From: Streptomyces atriruber
GTDB lineage: Bacteria > Actinomycetota > Actinomycetes > Streptomycetales > Streptomycetaceae
DNA: 36,916 nt
Assembly: GCF_001418325.1 (NCBI RefSeq)
Contig: NZ_LIPN01000353.1
Coordinates: forward strand, 1-36,916
Direction of reading: 5' to 3'
Positions 1 through 7,377 of this stretch are shown one piece after another (the stretch's first letter is position 1; the number at the start of each line of letters is the position of its first letter). A program made the translations under genes and the position numbers. The notes under the pieces were generated by a model, which did not search any database, was not told the origin of the DNA, and worked only from the letters and a program-made list of their open reading frames with translations.

Positions 1-56
1 GGGCGGGGGTTCTCGCCTGGCGGGGCCAGGCGTACCTGGGGAATCAGCTTGTTCAT
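1..56 (-). CDS. 5' end of an unidentified gene (partial)
   Basis: Only the first 18 codons are inside the window (MNKLIPQVRLAPPGENPR). The start is an ATG read on the minus strand at 56-54, with a strong GGGAGG ribosome site six bases upstream (plus-strand cctccc at 63-68). The reading frame is open to the left edge. Too little protein is visible for a family. It is divergent from the phospholipase C gene across a 586-bp gap. The start is convincing because of the ribosome site; the function is unknown. Confidence 0.5.
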   Translation of the reverse strand, partial: MNKLIPQVRLAPPGENPR

Positions 57-210
57 GGCAGACCTCCCTCCGTGCGGGGCATGACGAGGCAGACCCGGGC
101 ACGAGGACGTGGATGTGTGAATGCGGGGTGAAGAAATCACCGGGGTGCCGAGGGCGAATTGCCGTCGGCGGACGGAGTTGTCGCCGCGCGGTCAGCGCGA
201 CGAGGAAAGA

Positions 211-330
211 GAAACGGCGGCGGAAAGCGCCTCAGAAGCGGTGGAAAGCAGCCATCGGCTTCGGAAAGAGGTCATCGGCCACGAAAGAGGGCCGTCGGTC
301 ACGGAAGACGGCCATCGGCTGCGGAGGGCA
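211..330. repeat. 20-bp degenerate tandem repeat
   Basis: Four consecutive 20-bp units lie at 251-270, 271-290, 291-310 and 311-330, with consensus GCCATCGGCYNCGGAAAGAG. Weaker GGAAAG half-units precede them at about 205-250. The period is not a multiple of three, so the repeat does not encode a peptide repeat, and the open frames here look unlike neighbouring proteins. It sits in the long gap (57-642) before the phospholipase gene. The rest of 57-210 and 331-470 shows nothing I can name. Confidence 0.6.
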
Positions 331-484
331 GCCTCGTTGCGGATGCCTCAGTGAAGATCACCGCTGACGCAAGGACTTCCTTCGGGACTCATCCCGAACA
401 CCTCCTTGCGATCGCGGGACGGAGAAGAACGCACCACTGATCGGTGCACGGCCAAGTGAGTCATGCGTATTCCCATATGTCAAA

Positions 485-526
485 TGTGGGACTTTCGTCC
501 TGAATGACCGGGACTTGTGTCCTGCC
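485..526. promoter_or_regulatory. Two tandem DosR/DevR-like boxes
   Basis: Two copies of GGGACTTNNGTCCTG start at 488 and 510, so they are 22 bp apart, about two helical turns. The first, read as a 20-mer (485-504), agrees with the mycobacterial DosR consensus TTSGGGACTWWAGTCCCSAA at about 16 of 20 positions; the second (507-526) at about 13. Streptomyces have DevR/OsdR regulators of this family. They lie about 120 bp upstream of the phospholipase start. Regulation of that gene is inferred. Confidence 0.4.
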
Positions 527-545
527 CACGAGGGGTTGGACTTCT

Positions 546-579
546 CTTCACACGCCCGTCACAGCCCCTTCCGTATCGC
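546..579 (+). promoter_or_regulatory. Possible PHO box and -10 for the phospholipase gene
   Basis: Two TCAC-containing 11-nt units are adjacent and in phase (546-556 and 557-567, TCAC at 548 and 559). This is the direct-repeat architecture of Streptomyces PhoP boxes, though the bases flanking TCAC are poor matches. A TATCGC hexamer at 574-579 could be the -10. PhoP control of a secreted phospholipase would make biological sense, but the sequence evidence is modest. Confidence 0.3.
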
Positions 580-642
580 TTGCTCCCCTTGGCACACTTC
601 ACCCCGCTCGCGTCCCCCACAAAACACGAGGTCGGAATAGTC

Positions 643-2700
643 ATGCCTGAACTCAATCGGCGCCGCTTCATGCAGCTGGCCGGCGGCACCGCGACGTTCG
701 CCATGCTCAACCAGAGCATCGCCCGCGCCGCGTCCCTTCCCGCCAGGCGCGCGTCCGGCACCATCAAGGACGTCGAGCACGTCGTGGTGCTCATGCAGGA
801 GAACCGTTCTTTCGACCACTACTTCGGCAAGCTGAAGGGTGTCCGTGGCTTCGGCGACCCGCGCCCGGTGACGCTGCCGGGCGGCAAGCCGGTCTGGCAG
901 CAGCCGAACGGCGGCAAGGACGTGCTGCCCTTCCACCCGGACGCCGAGAACCTCGGCATGCAGTTCATCGCGGGCCTCGACCACGACTGGGCCGGTGGCC
1001 ACAAGGCGTTCAACAACGGCGCGTACGACCAGTGGATCCCCGCCAAGTCCGAGCGGACGATGGCCTATCTGGAGCGGAACGACATTCCGTTCCACTACGC
1101 GCTCGCCGACGCGTTCACGGTCTGCGACGACTACCACTGTTCGTTCATGGGCGCGACCGACCCCAACCGCTACTACATGCTCACGGGCCACGTCGGCAAC
1201 GACGGCAAGGGCGGCGGCCCGGTCCTCGGCAACCAGGAGGCGGGGTACGACTGGACGACGTACGCCGAGCGCCTGGAGCAGGCGGGCGTGAGCTGGAAGG
1301 TCTACCAGGACATCGGTGACGGTCTGGACGCGGCCGGACACTGGGGCTGGATCGACGACGCCTACCGCGGCAACTACGGCGACAACTCGCTCCTCTACTT
1401 CAACAAGTACCGCAACGCCAAGGCCGGCGACCCGCTCTACGACAAGGCCCGCACCGGCACCAACGCCAAGGCGGGCGACGGCTACTTCGACCTCCTCAAG
1501 GCCGACGTGAAGGCCGACAAGCTCCCGCAGGTCTCCTACATCGCCGCCCCCGAGGCGTTCTGCGAGCACCCCAACTGGCCCGTGAACTACGGCGCCTGGT
1601 ACATCGCGCAGGTCCTGGACGCACTCACCTCCAACCCCGAGGTGTGGGCGAAGACCGCGCTGTTCATCACCTACGACGAGAACGACGGCTACTTCGACCA
1701 CATCGTCCCGCCGTACGTGCCCAAGGACGCCAACCAGGGCAAGTCCACCGTCGACACGACGCTCGACTACTACCCGGGCAGCGCGGGCTACGCGGCCGGG
1801 CACTACGGCCTCGGCCAGCGCGTCCCGATGATCGTCGTCTCGCCGTGGAGCACCGGCGGCTTCGTGAACTCCGAGGTCTTCGACCACACGTCGATCATCC
1901 GGTTCATGGAGACGCGCTTCGGCGTCAAGGAGCCCAACATCTCGCCGTGGCGCCGCGCGATCTGCGGCGACCTCACGTCCGCCTTCGACTTCAGCGGCAA
2001 GGACACCGACCCGGCGAAGCTCCCCGACACGGCCGCCTACGAGCCGCCGGACAAGGAGCGCCACCCCGACTACGTGCCGAAGGCGCCCGCGAACCCGGCG
2101 CTGCCCAAGCAGGAGTCCGGCTCCCGGCCCGCCCGCGCGCTGCCGTACGTCCCGCTGGTGGACGGTGCCGCGGACCCCGCCGCCGGAAAGTTCACGCTGA
2201 CGTTCAGCGGCGGCGCCAAGGCGGGCGTCTGCTTCCACGTGCGCTCCGCCAACCGCACCGACGGCCCCTGGACGTACACCACGGAGGCGGGCAAGTCCCT
2301 CTCCGACACCTGGAACTCGAAGTACTCCAAGGACGCCTACGACCTCTCCGTCTTCGGCCCCAACGGCTTCCTGCGCACCTTCAAGGGCCCCGGCAAGCAG
2401 GCAGGACCCGAGGTGATCGCCCGCCACGACGGCACCACGGGCAACATCAAGCTGACCCTGAAGAACGCGGGCAGCGCCGATGTGAACCTGACGGTGACCA
2501 ACGCCTACGGCGGCGCGGGTCAGACCTTCAAGGTCAAGGCCGGTTCCTCCGTGGAGCACACCGTCGACCTGCGGGCGAGCAAGCGCTGGTACGACCTGAC
2601 GGTGAAGTCCGACGCCGATGCCGGGTTCCTGCGGCGGTTCGCCGGTCACGTGGAGACCGGCGCGGTGGGCGTCAGCGACCCGGCGATCGCCACCGTCTGA
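643..2700 (+). CDS. Phosphocholine-type phospholipase C, Tat-exported
   Basis: A 685-aa secreted phosphoesterase that should hydrolyse phospholipids such as phosphatidylcholine to diacylglycerol and a phosphorylated headgroup. The ATG at 643 starts a twin-arginine signal (MPELNRRRFMQLAG) ending in an A-rich stretch near residue 30; an in-frame ATG upstream at 517 would bury this signal. The phosphoesterase domain opens with EHVVVLMQENRSFDHYFG (45-62), the hallmark of the bacterial phospholipase C/acid phosphatase AcpA family, and includes TYDENDGYFDH near 342-352. Two C-terminal beta-sandwich PLC_C (DUF756) repeats follow at about 500-580 and 589-680, as in Pseudomonas PlcH and PlcN. Length fits the family. 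It is followed by a strong terminator, so it is probably monocistronic. Confidence 0.93.
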   Translation: MPELNRRRFMQLAGGTATFAMLNQSIARAASLPARRASGTIKDVEHVVVLMQENRSFDHYFGKLKGVRGFGDPRPVTLPGGKPVWQQPNGGKDVLPFHPDAENLGMQFIAGLDHDWAGGHKAFNNGAYDQWIPAKSERTMAYLERNDIPFHYALADAFTVCDDYHCSFMGATDPNRYYMLTGHVGNDGKGGGPVLGNQEAGYDWTTYAERLEQAGVSWKVYQDIGDGLDAAGHWGWIDDAYRGNYGDNSLLYFNKYRNAKAGDPLYDKARTGTNAKAGDGYFDLLKADVKADKLPQVSYIAAPEAFCEHPNWPVNYGAWYIAQVLDALTSNPEVWAKTALFITYDENDGYFDHIVPPYVPKDANQGKSTVDTTLDYYPGSAGYAAGHYGLGQRVPMIVVSPWSTGGFVNSEVFDHTSIIRFMETRFGVKEPNISPWRRAICGDLTSAFDFSGKDTDPAKLPDTAAYEPPDKERHPDYVPKAPANPALPKQESGSRPARALPYVPLVDGAADPAAGKFTLTFSGGAKAGVCFHVRSANRTDGPWTYTTEAGKSLSDTWNSKYSKDAYDLSVFGPNGFLRTFKGPGKQAGPEVIARHDGTTGNIKLTLKNAGSADVNLTVTNAYGGAGQTFKVKAGSSVEHTVDLRASKRWYDLTVKSDADAGFLRRFAGHVETGAVGVSDPAIATV

Positions 2701-2714
2701 CCTGCGCCCCTTCC

Positions 2715-2762
2715 TTCCGGCGCCGCTCCCGCCCGCTCGCCCGGGCGGGAGCGGCGCCGGAA
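2715..2762 (+). terminator. Rho-independent-type stem after the phospholipase
   Basis: A perfect 21-bp inverted repeat: left arm 2715-2735, 6-nt loop 2736-2741, right arm 2742-2762. It begins 15 nt after the phospholipase stop. There is no T tract, which is usual for Streptomyces terminators. A smaller hairpin (GCCCCG-cgc-CGGGGC, 2771-2785) lies between it and the valS promoter. Confidence 0.85.
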
Positions 2763-2792
2763 AAGGGGAGGCCCCGCGCCGGGGCCGGTGGA

Positions 2793-2809
2793 TAGCATCC
2801 AGAGGCATG
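2793..2809 (+). promoter_or_regulatory. Leaderless-type promoter of valS
   Basis: TAGCAT at 2793-2798 fits the actinobacterial -10 TANNNT, and the ATG at 2807 lies 8 nt after it. The predicted transcript would start at or just before the start codon. No T-box or specifier structure is possible in so short a leader. No clear -35 was seen. Confidence 0.45.
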
Positions 2810-5356
2810 GCAGTCACCCATCGCCGTGCAGGCGCCCCCGAGAAGCCCGTCCTCGACGGGCTCGAAGAGAAGTGGTCTCGGCGATGGGACGAGTCGGGCG
2901 TATTCGCCTTCGACCGCTCGAAGACCCGGGACGAGGTCTTCTCCATCGACACCCCGCCGCCCACCGTCAGCGGCTCGCTGCACGTCGGCCACGTCTTCTC
3001 GTACACGCACACCGACACCATCGCCCGCTTCCAGCGCATGCGCGGCAAGGAAGTCTTCTATCCCATGGGATGGGACGACAACGGGCTGCCGACGGAGCGC
3101 CGCGTCCAGCACCACTTCGGTGTCCGCTGCGACCCCGCTCTGCCGTACGACCCGGACTTCACCCCGCCGGAGAAGCCCGGCAAGCGGCAGCTGCCCGTCT
3201 CCCGGGGGAACTTCATCGAGCTGTGCGAGCGGCTCACCGCCGAGGACGAGAAGGTCTTCGAGGAGCTGTGGCGCCGCCTCGGCCTGTCCGTCGACTGGTC
3301 GCACAGCTACCAGACCATCGACGCCGAAGCCCGCGCCGCCTCGCAGCACGCGTTCCTGGAGAGCCTCGAACGCGGTGACGCGTACGTCGCGCAGGCGCCC
3401 ACCCTGTGGGACGTCACCTTCCGTACGGCGGTCGCGCAGGCCGAGCTGGAGGACAGGGAGCGGACCTCCGCGTACCACCGGCTCGCCTTCCGCGCCGACA
3501 GCGGCCGCACCGTCCTGGTCGACACCACCCGGCCCGAACTCCTGCCCGCCTGCGTCGCATTGGTCGCCCACCCGGACGACGAGCGCTATCAGGACCTGTT
3601 CGGCACGACGGTCCGCACCCCGCTCTTCGGCGTCGAGGTCCCCGTCGTCCGTCATCCCCTCGCGATGCCGGACAAGGGCACCGGCCTCGCCATGATCTGC
3701 ACGTTCGGCGACACCACCGACGTGACGTGGTGGCGCGAGCTGCGGCTCGCCACCCGGCCGGTGATCGGCTGGGACGGGCGGGTCCTCGCCGATCCACCGC
3801 CCGGCATCGAGACCCCGGCGGCCGTCGCGGCGTACGCGGAACTGGCGGGTGCCACGGCGCACACCGCCCGCGAGCGCATCGTCGAGCTGCTGCGCGAGGA
3901 CCGCGACCTGGTCGGCGAGCCGCGCCCCGTCACCCACGCGGTGAAGTTCTTCGAGAAGGGCGACAAGCCCCTGGAGATCGTCACCACCCGCCAGTGGTAC
4001 GTCCGCAACGGCGGCCGGGACGCCGCGCTGCGCGAACGGCTCCTGGACCGGGGAACCGAGCTCACCTGGCATCCGGCGCACATGCTGGTCCGCTACGAGA
4101 ACTGGGTCGGCGGCCTCAACGGCGACTGGCTGATCAGCCGCCAGCGGTTCTTCGGCGTGCCGATCCCCGTCTGGTACCCGCTGGACGCCGCCGGGCAGCC
4201 CGACCACGCCCGCCCCCTCGTCCCGGACCGGTCCGCCCTGCCCGTCGACCCGAGCGCGGACACCCCGCCCGGCTACGAGGCGGCGCAGCGCGGCGCGCCG
4301 CACGGCTTCACCGGCGACCCGGACGTCATGGACACCTGGGCCACCTCGTCACTCACCCCGCAGATCGCCGGGAAGTGGCGCTCCGACCCCGACCTGTTCG
4401 CGCGGGTCTTCCCCATGGACCTGCGCCCCCAGTCCCACGAGATCATCCGCACCTGGCTGTTCGCCACGGTCCTGCGCGCCCACACCGGGCACGACGCGCT
4501 GCCCTGGCGGCACGCGGCGATCTCCGGCTGGATCCTGGACCCCGACCGCAAGAAGATGTCGAAGACCAAGGGCAACGTGGTCACGCCCGGCCACCTCCTG
4601 GAGCAGTACGGCTCGGACGCGGTCCGCTACTGGGCGGCGAGCGGCCGCCCCGGCACGGACACGGCGTTCGACGTCGGCCAGATGAAGATCGGCCGCCGTC
4701 TCGCCATGAAGCTGCTGAACGTCGGCAAGTTCGTCCTGAGCCTCGGCGACGCGGCACCGGAGTCCGCCGTCACGCAGCCGCTGGACCGGGCGCTCCTCGC
4801 CGCGCTGGCGTCGACGGTCGACGAGGCCACCGCCGCCTTCGAGGCCTTCGACTACGCCCGCGCCCTGGAGCGCACGGAACAGTTCTTCTGGCACTTCTGC
4901 GACGACTACGTCGAACTGGTCAAGGCCCGTGCGTACGGCGACCACGGCGACGCGGCCGCCACGGAGTCCGCACGGGCGGCGCTGCGCACGGCGCTCGACG
5001 TCCTGCTGCGGCTGTTCGCGCCGGTCCTGCCGTTCGTCACGGAGGAGGTCCGGTCGTGGTGGCAGGAGGGCTCGGTCCACCGCGCGGCCTGGCCGAGCGG
5101 CTCGGAGGTGCGGCGGTACGCGGGCGACGCGGAGGTCCTGGCCACGGCGTCGGAGGCCATCGCCGCCGTCCGCAGGGCCAAGTCGCGGGCGCGTCTGTCG
5201 ATGCGTGCGGAGGTCGCCGGGGCGACGGTCACGGCACCGCGCGCGGTCCTGGACCGCTTCGCGTCGGCCGAGGGCGACGTGCGGGCGGCGGGCAGGATCG
5301 GCGCGGTGGAGCTGCGGGAGGCGGAGGGCGCCCTGGCGGTGGAGGTCGCCTTCTGA
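2807..5356 (+). CDS. valS: Valyl-tRNA synthetase, archaeal-type
   Basis: A class I aminoacyl-tRNA synthetase of 849 aa that charges tRNA-Val. The HIGH motif is HVGH (59-62) inside PPPTVSGSLHVGHVFSY, and KMSK is at 583-586 (KKMSKTKGN). The stretch YPMGWDDNGLPTERRVQ and the CDPALPYDP segment after it resemble the archaeal/Rickettsia-like ValRS subgroup, not the common bacterial form with PPPNVTGSLH. The editing (CP1) domain occupies roughly 200-400 and the anticodon-binding domain the last 200 residues. The ATG at 2807 gives the normal N-terminus and sits just after a -10. From memory, Streptomyces also carry a bacterial-type valS elsewhere, so this may be a second copy. It is separated from both neighbours and apparently transcribed alone. 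Confidence 0.92.
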   Translation: MAVTHRRAGAPEKPVLDGLEEKWSRRWDESGVFAFDRSKTRDEVFSIDTPPPTVSGSLHVGHVFSYTHTDTIARFQRMRGKEVFYPMGWDDNGLPTERRVQHHFGVRCDPALPYDPDFTPPEKPGKRQLPVSRGNFIELCERLTAEDEKVFEELWRRLGLSVDWSHSYQTIDAEARAASQHAFLESLERGDAYVAQAPTLWDVTFRTAVAQAELEDRERTSAYHRLAFRADSGRTVLVDTTRPELLPACVALVAHPDDERYQDLFGTTVRTPLFGVEVPVVRHPLAMPDKGTGLAMICTFGDTTDVTWWRELRLATRPVIGWDGRVLADPPPGIETPAAVAAYAELAGATAHTARERIVELLREDRDLVGEPRPVTHAVKFFEKGDKPLEIVTTRQWYVRNGGRDAALRERLLDRGTELTWHPAHMLVRYENWVGGLNGDWLISRQRFFGVPIPVWYPLDAAGQPDHARPLVPDRSALPVDPSADTPPGYEAAQRGAPHGFTGDPDVMDTWATSSLTPQIAGKWRSDPDLFARVFPMDLRPQSHEIIRTWLFATVLRAHTGHDALPWRHAAISGWILDPDRKKMSKTKGNVVTPGHLLEQYGSDAVRYWAASGRPGTDTAFDVGQMKIGRRLAMKLLNVGKFVLSLGDAAPESAVTQPLDRALLAALASTVDEATAAFEAFDYARALERTEQFFWHFCDDYVELVKARAYGDHGDAAATESARAALRTALDVLLRLFAPVLPFVTEEVRSWWQEGSVHRAAWPSGSEVRRYAGDAEVLATASEAIAAVRRAKSRARLSMRAEVAGATVTAPRAVLDRFASAEGDVRAAGRIGAVELREAEGALAVEVAF

Positions 5357-5429
5357 GCGTGCCGGTGCCGTGGGTGAGTCGGAGGTCACAACGGCGCAAG
5401 GGACTGGCGGGCGGCCCATACGCGGGGGG

Positions 5430-5447
5430 TAGGGTCACCCGGGTGAC
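5430..5447 (+). promoter_or_regulatory. Leaderless promoter overlapped by a palindrome
   Basis: TAGGGT (5430-5435) is a -10 placed 7 nt before the GTG start at 5443. A perfect 14-bp palindrome, GTCACCCGGGTGAC (5434-5447), covers the end of the -10, the predicted start site and the start codon. A protein bound there would block transcription directly. The regulator is unknown. Confidence 0.5.
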
Positions 5448-6411
5448 AACGCATTCGAACACTCCTGCAGGCTGGTACCCGGACCCGCACGGCGCGCCCC
5501 AGCTGCTGCGCTGGTGGGACGGCTCCCAGTGGACGGACCACACCAACCCGGCCCCGCAGGGCGGCCAGCAGCAGGCCCAGGCCCAGCAGGCCCAGGCCCA
5601 GGCCCAGGCCCAGGCCCAGCAGGTCCCGCAGCAGGCGCAGGCCCCGGCCGCCCAGCAGCAGGGCCAGTTCGGCCAGCCGCAGACGCACGCGCTGCAGGGG
5701 CAGTTCGGCCAGCCGCAGGCGGCCCCGCAGGCCGCGCCCGCGGCCGACCCGGCCAAGGTGCAGCGCCAGGTGCAGCAGCAGGCCGGCGTCGCGCCGTCCG
5801 CGCAGGGCGGCGGCACGCTGTTCACGGAGCCGGTCCTGGTCGTGAACCAGAAGGCCAAGCTCATCGAGCTGACGAACGAGTACAGCGTCATGGACCAGTC
5901 GGGCAACACGCTCGGCTCGGTCGTCCAGGTCGGCCAGAGCACGCTGAAGAAGGTCGCCCGCTTCGTCTCCAGCGTCGACCAGTTCATGACGCACAAGCTG
6001 GAGATCCGCGACGCCTACGGCCAGCCGCAGATGATGCTGACCCGCCCCCGCAAGTTCATGAAGTCGCGGGTCATCGTCGAGCGCGCGGACGGCCAGCCCA
6101 TCGGCGAGATCGTCCAGCAGAACATGATCGGCAAGATCAACTTCGGCATGATGGTGAACGGCCAGCAGGTCGGCGCGATCAAGGCGGAGAACTGGCGCGC
6201 CTGGAACTTCTCGATCGTCGACCACGCGGACAACGAGGTCGCCCGGATCACGAAGACCTGGGAAGGCCTCGCCAAGACGATGTTCACGACGGCGGACAAC
6301 TACGTCCTGCAGATCCACTACCAGCTGCCCGAGCCGCTCCTGAGCCTCGTGGTCGCGACGGCCCTGACCGTCGACACGGCCCTGAAGCAGGACGCCCGCG
6401 GCTTCGGCTGA
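5443..6411 (+). CDS. DUF2510 plus scramblase/LURP-one-like domain protein
   Basis: A 322-aa protein from a GTG start. Residues 9-33 (AGWYPDPHG...RWWDGSQWTDH) form a DUF2510 motif, common at the N-terminus of actinobacterial membrane-associated proteins. Residues 40-115 are a low-complexity Gln/Ala/Pro segment including a run of alternating AQ. Residues 125-318 resemble the phospholipid scramblase/LURP-one beta-barrel family: LFTEPVLVVNQKAKLIEL, SVMDQSGNTLGSV, RPRKFMKSRVIVERADG, and a C-terminal hydrophobic helix (PEPLLSLVVATALTVD). This architecture is seen in actinobacteria; its biochemical role is not established. The gene follows valS by 86 bp but has its own leaderless promoter and is closed by a hairpin against the convergent transporter gene. 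Confidence 0.8.
   Translation: MTTHSNTPAGWYPDPHGAPQLLRWWDGSQWTDHTNPAPQGGQQQAQAQQAQAQAQAQAQQVPQQAQAPAAQQQGQFGQPQTHALQGQFGQPQAAPQAAPAADPAKVQRQVQQQAGVAPSAQGGGTLFTEPVLVVNQKAKLIELTNEYSVMDQSGNTLGSVVQVGQSTLKKVARFVSSVDQFMTHKLEIRDAYGQPQMMLTRPRKFMKSRVIVERADGQPIGEIVQQNMIGKINFGMMVNGQQVGAIKAENWRAWNFSIVDHADNEVARITKTWEGLAKTMFTTADNYVLQIHYQLPEPLLSLVVATALTVDTALKQDARGFG
5587..5621. repeat. Hexanucleotide microsatellite (AGGCCC)n in coding sequence
   Basis: About five uninterrupted AGGCCC units at 5588-5619, within a longer CAG/CCAGG-rich stretch (5570-5650). Each unit encodes Gln-Ala, so unit gain or loss keeps frame and changes only the length of the linker between DUF2510 and the scramblase-like domain. Confidence 0.8.
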
Positions 6412-6447
6412 CCGACCCCGTCCCGTACGGGTACGGGTACGGGTCGG
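6412..6447. terminator. Hairpin between convergent genes
   Basis: The arms 6412-6428 and 6431-6447 pair except for three central mismatches. They are built on GTACGGG repeats and start right after the stop codon at 6409-6411. A run of nine C follows at 6455-6463. The position between converging genes supports a bidirectional terminator. Confidence 0.5.
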
Positions 6448-6477
6448 CCGACCGCCCCCCCCCGTGCCGTACGGGCG

Positions 6478-7377
6478 CTACGGCCGCGTCAGGTGCAGCG
6501 CCGGCGGTTCCACGGGCTGGCCCGGGATCGACGGCAGGAACTCCGGCGCGGCCTCGCGCGGCGACCGGGTGAGCACCACCACTCCGTACGCCGCCACCGC
6601 CGCGCCCGCCACGGCGAGGAGGATCCCGCCGACCCCGCCCTGGAGCCGCTCGCCGAGCAGCGCCACGCCGATGACGGATGCCGCCACGGGGTTGGCGAGC
6701 GTCACCACGGCGAGCGGGGCGCCGAGGCCGCCGCGGTAGGCGGTCTGGGAGAGCAGCAGGCCACCGGCGGCGAACGCCGCGACCAGCACCGCCACGATCA
6801 CGACCTGCGGGCTGAACAACGGGCCCGACCGGTCCGTCACGGCGACCGTCACCGTCTGCGTGAGCGCCGACGCCACCCCGGAGGCGAAGCCGGACGCGGT
6901 CGCGTGCCGCAGCCCCGGCCGTGTGCCGGGCCGCGAGAGCACCCCGATGACAGCCATCGTCGCGGCGGCCACGACCAGCGCTTCCGGCACCGTCAGGGTG
7001 TCGTCCGGGGCCGGTCCCGAGGCGGTCAGCAGGAGGGCGCCGAGACCGATGAGGGTGAGTCCCGTGCCGCGCCACTCCAGGCGGGTCACGCGGCGGCCCG
7101 CGAGCCGGGCGCCGAGCGGCACGGCGGCGACGAGGGTGAGGGCGCCGAGCGGCTGGACCAGGGTGAGCGGGCCGTACTTCAGGGCCGCCACGTGCAGCAG
7201 CGCCGCGGAGGCGTTGAGTCCGACGGAGGACCACCAGGCGCCGCTGCCGAGCATCCGCAGGATCCCGCTCTCGCCCTCGTGGACGCGCGAGGCGAGCCGT
7301 TCCTGGGCGACCGCCGCGGCGGCGTACGCGGCCGCGGAGACGAGGGAGAGGGCGACGGCGAGCAGTGTGGCGCTCAT
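6478..7377 (-). CDS. EamA/DMT-family multidrug or metabolite transporter
   Basis: A 299-aa integral membrane protein with about nine to ten hydrophobic helices from MSATLLAVALSLVSAAAYAA onward. The arrangement of two similar halves and the motifs ALKYGPLTLVQPLGALTLV and PLAVVTLANPVAASVIGVALLGE are typical of the drug/metabolite transporter superfamily (EamA-like, SMR-related). The substrate cannot be told from sequence. The start codon overlaps the stop of the PAP2 gene (ATGA at 7374-7377), so the two are translationally coupled and presumably co-regulated by the divergent TetR protein. The C-terminal tail of about 25 residues (SPREAAPEFLPS...) is polar and cytoplasmic. Confidence 0.82.
   Translation of the reverse strand: MSATLLAVALSLVSAAAYAAAAVAQERLASRVHEGESGILRMLGSGAWWSSVGLNASAALLHVAALKYGPLTLVQPLGALTLVAAVPLGARLAGRRVTRLEWRGTGLTLIGLGALLLTASGPAPDDTLTVPEALVVAAATMAVIGVLSRPGTRPGLRHATASGFASGVASALTQTVTVAVTDRSGPLFSPQVVIVAVLVAAFAAGGLLLSQTAYRGGLGAPLAVVTLANPVAASVIGVALLGERLQGGVGGILLAVAGAAVAAYGVVVLTRSPREAAPEFLPSIPGQPVEPPALHLTRP

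Noticed and set aside
211..330. A CRISPR array
   Set aside because: The repeats are contiguous 20-bp units with no spacers, and no cas gene is present.
113..440. Short overlapping open frames in the first intergenic region
   Set aside because: They run through the 20-bp repeat, are extremely Arg/Lys/Gly-rich, overlap in several frames, and lack ribosome sites.
2763..2806. A T-box riboswitch upstream of valS
   Set aside because: The gap between the terminator stem and the start codon is too short for a T-box, and the promoter appears leaderless.
559..3048. An 829-codon open frame on the minus strand opposite the phospholipase and valS
   Set aside because: Its protein is an Arg/Gly/Val-rich shadow with no domain. 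The opposite strand encodes two clear enzymes, a terminator and a promoter.
3406..6411. A 1001-codon plus-strand frame
   Set aside because: The first 650 codons overlap valS in another frame and are low-complexity; only the last 322 codons (from 5443) form a real protein.
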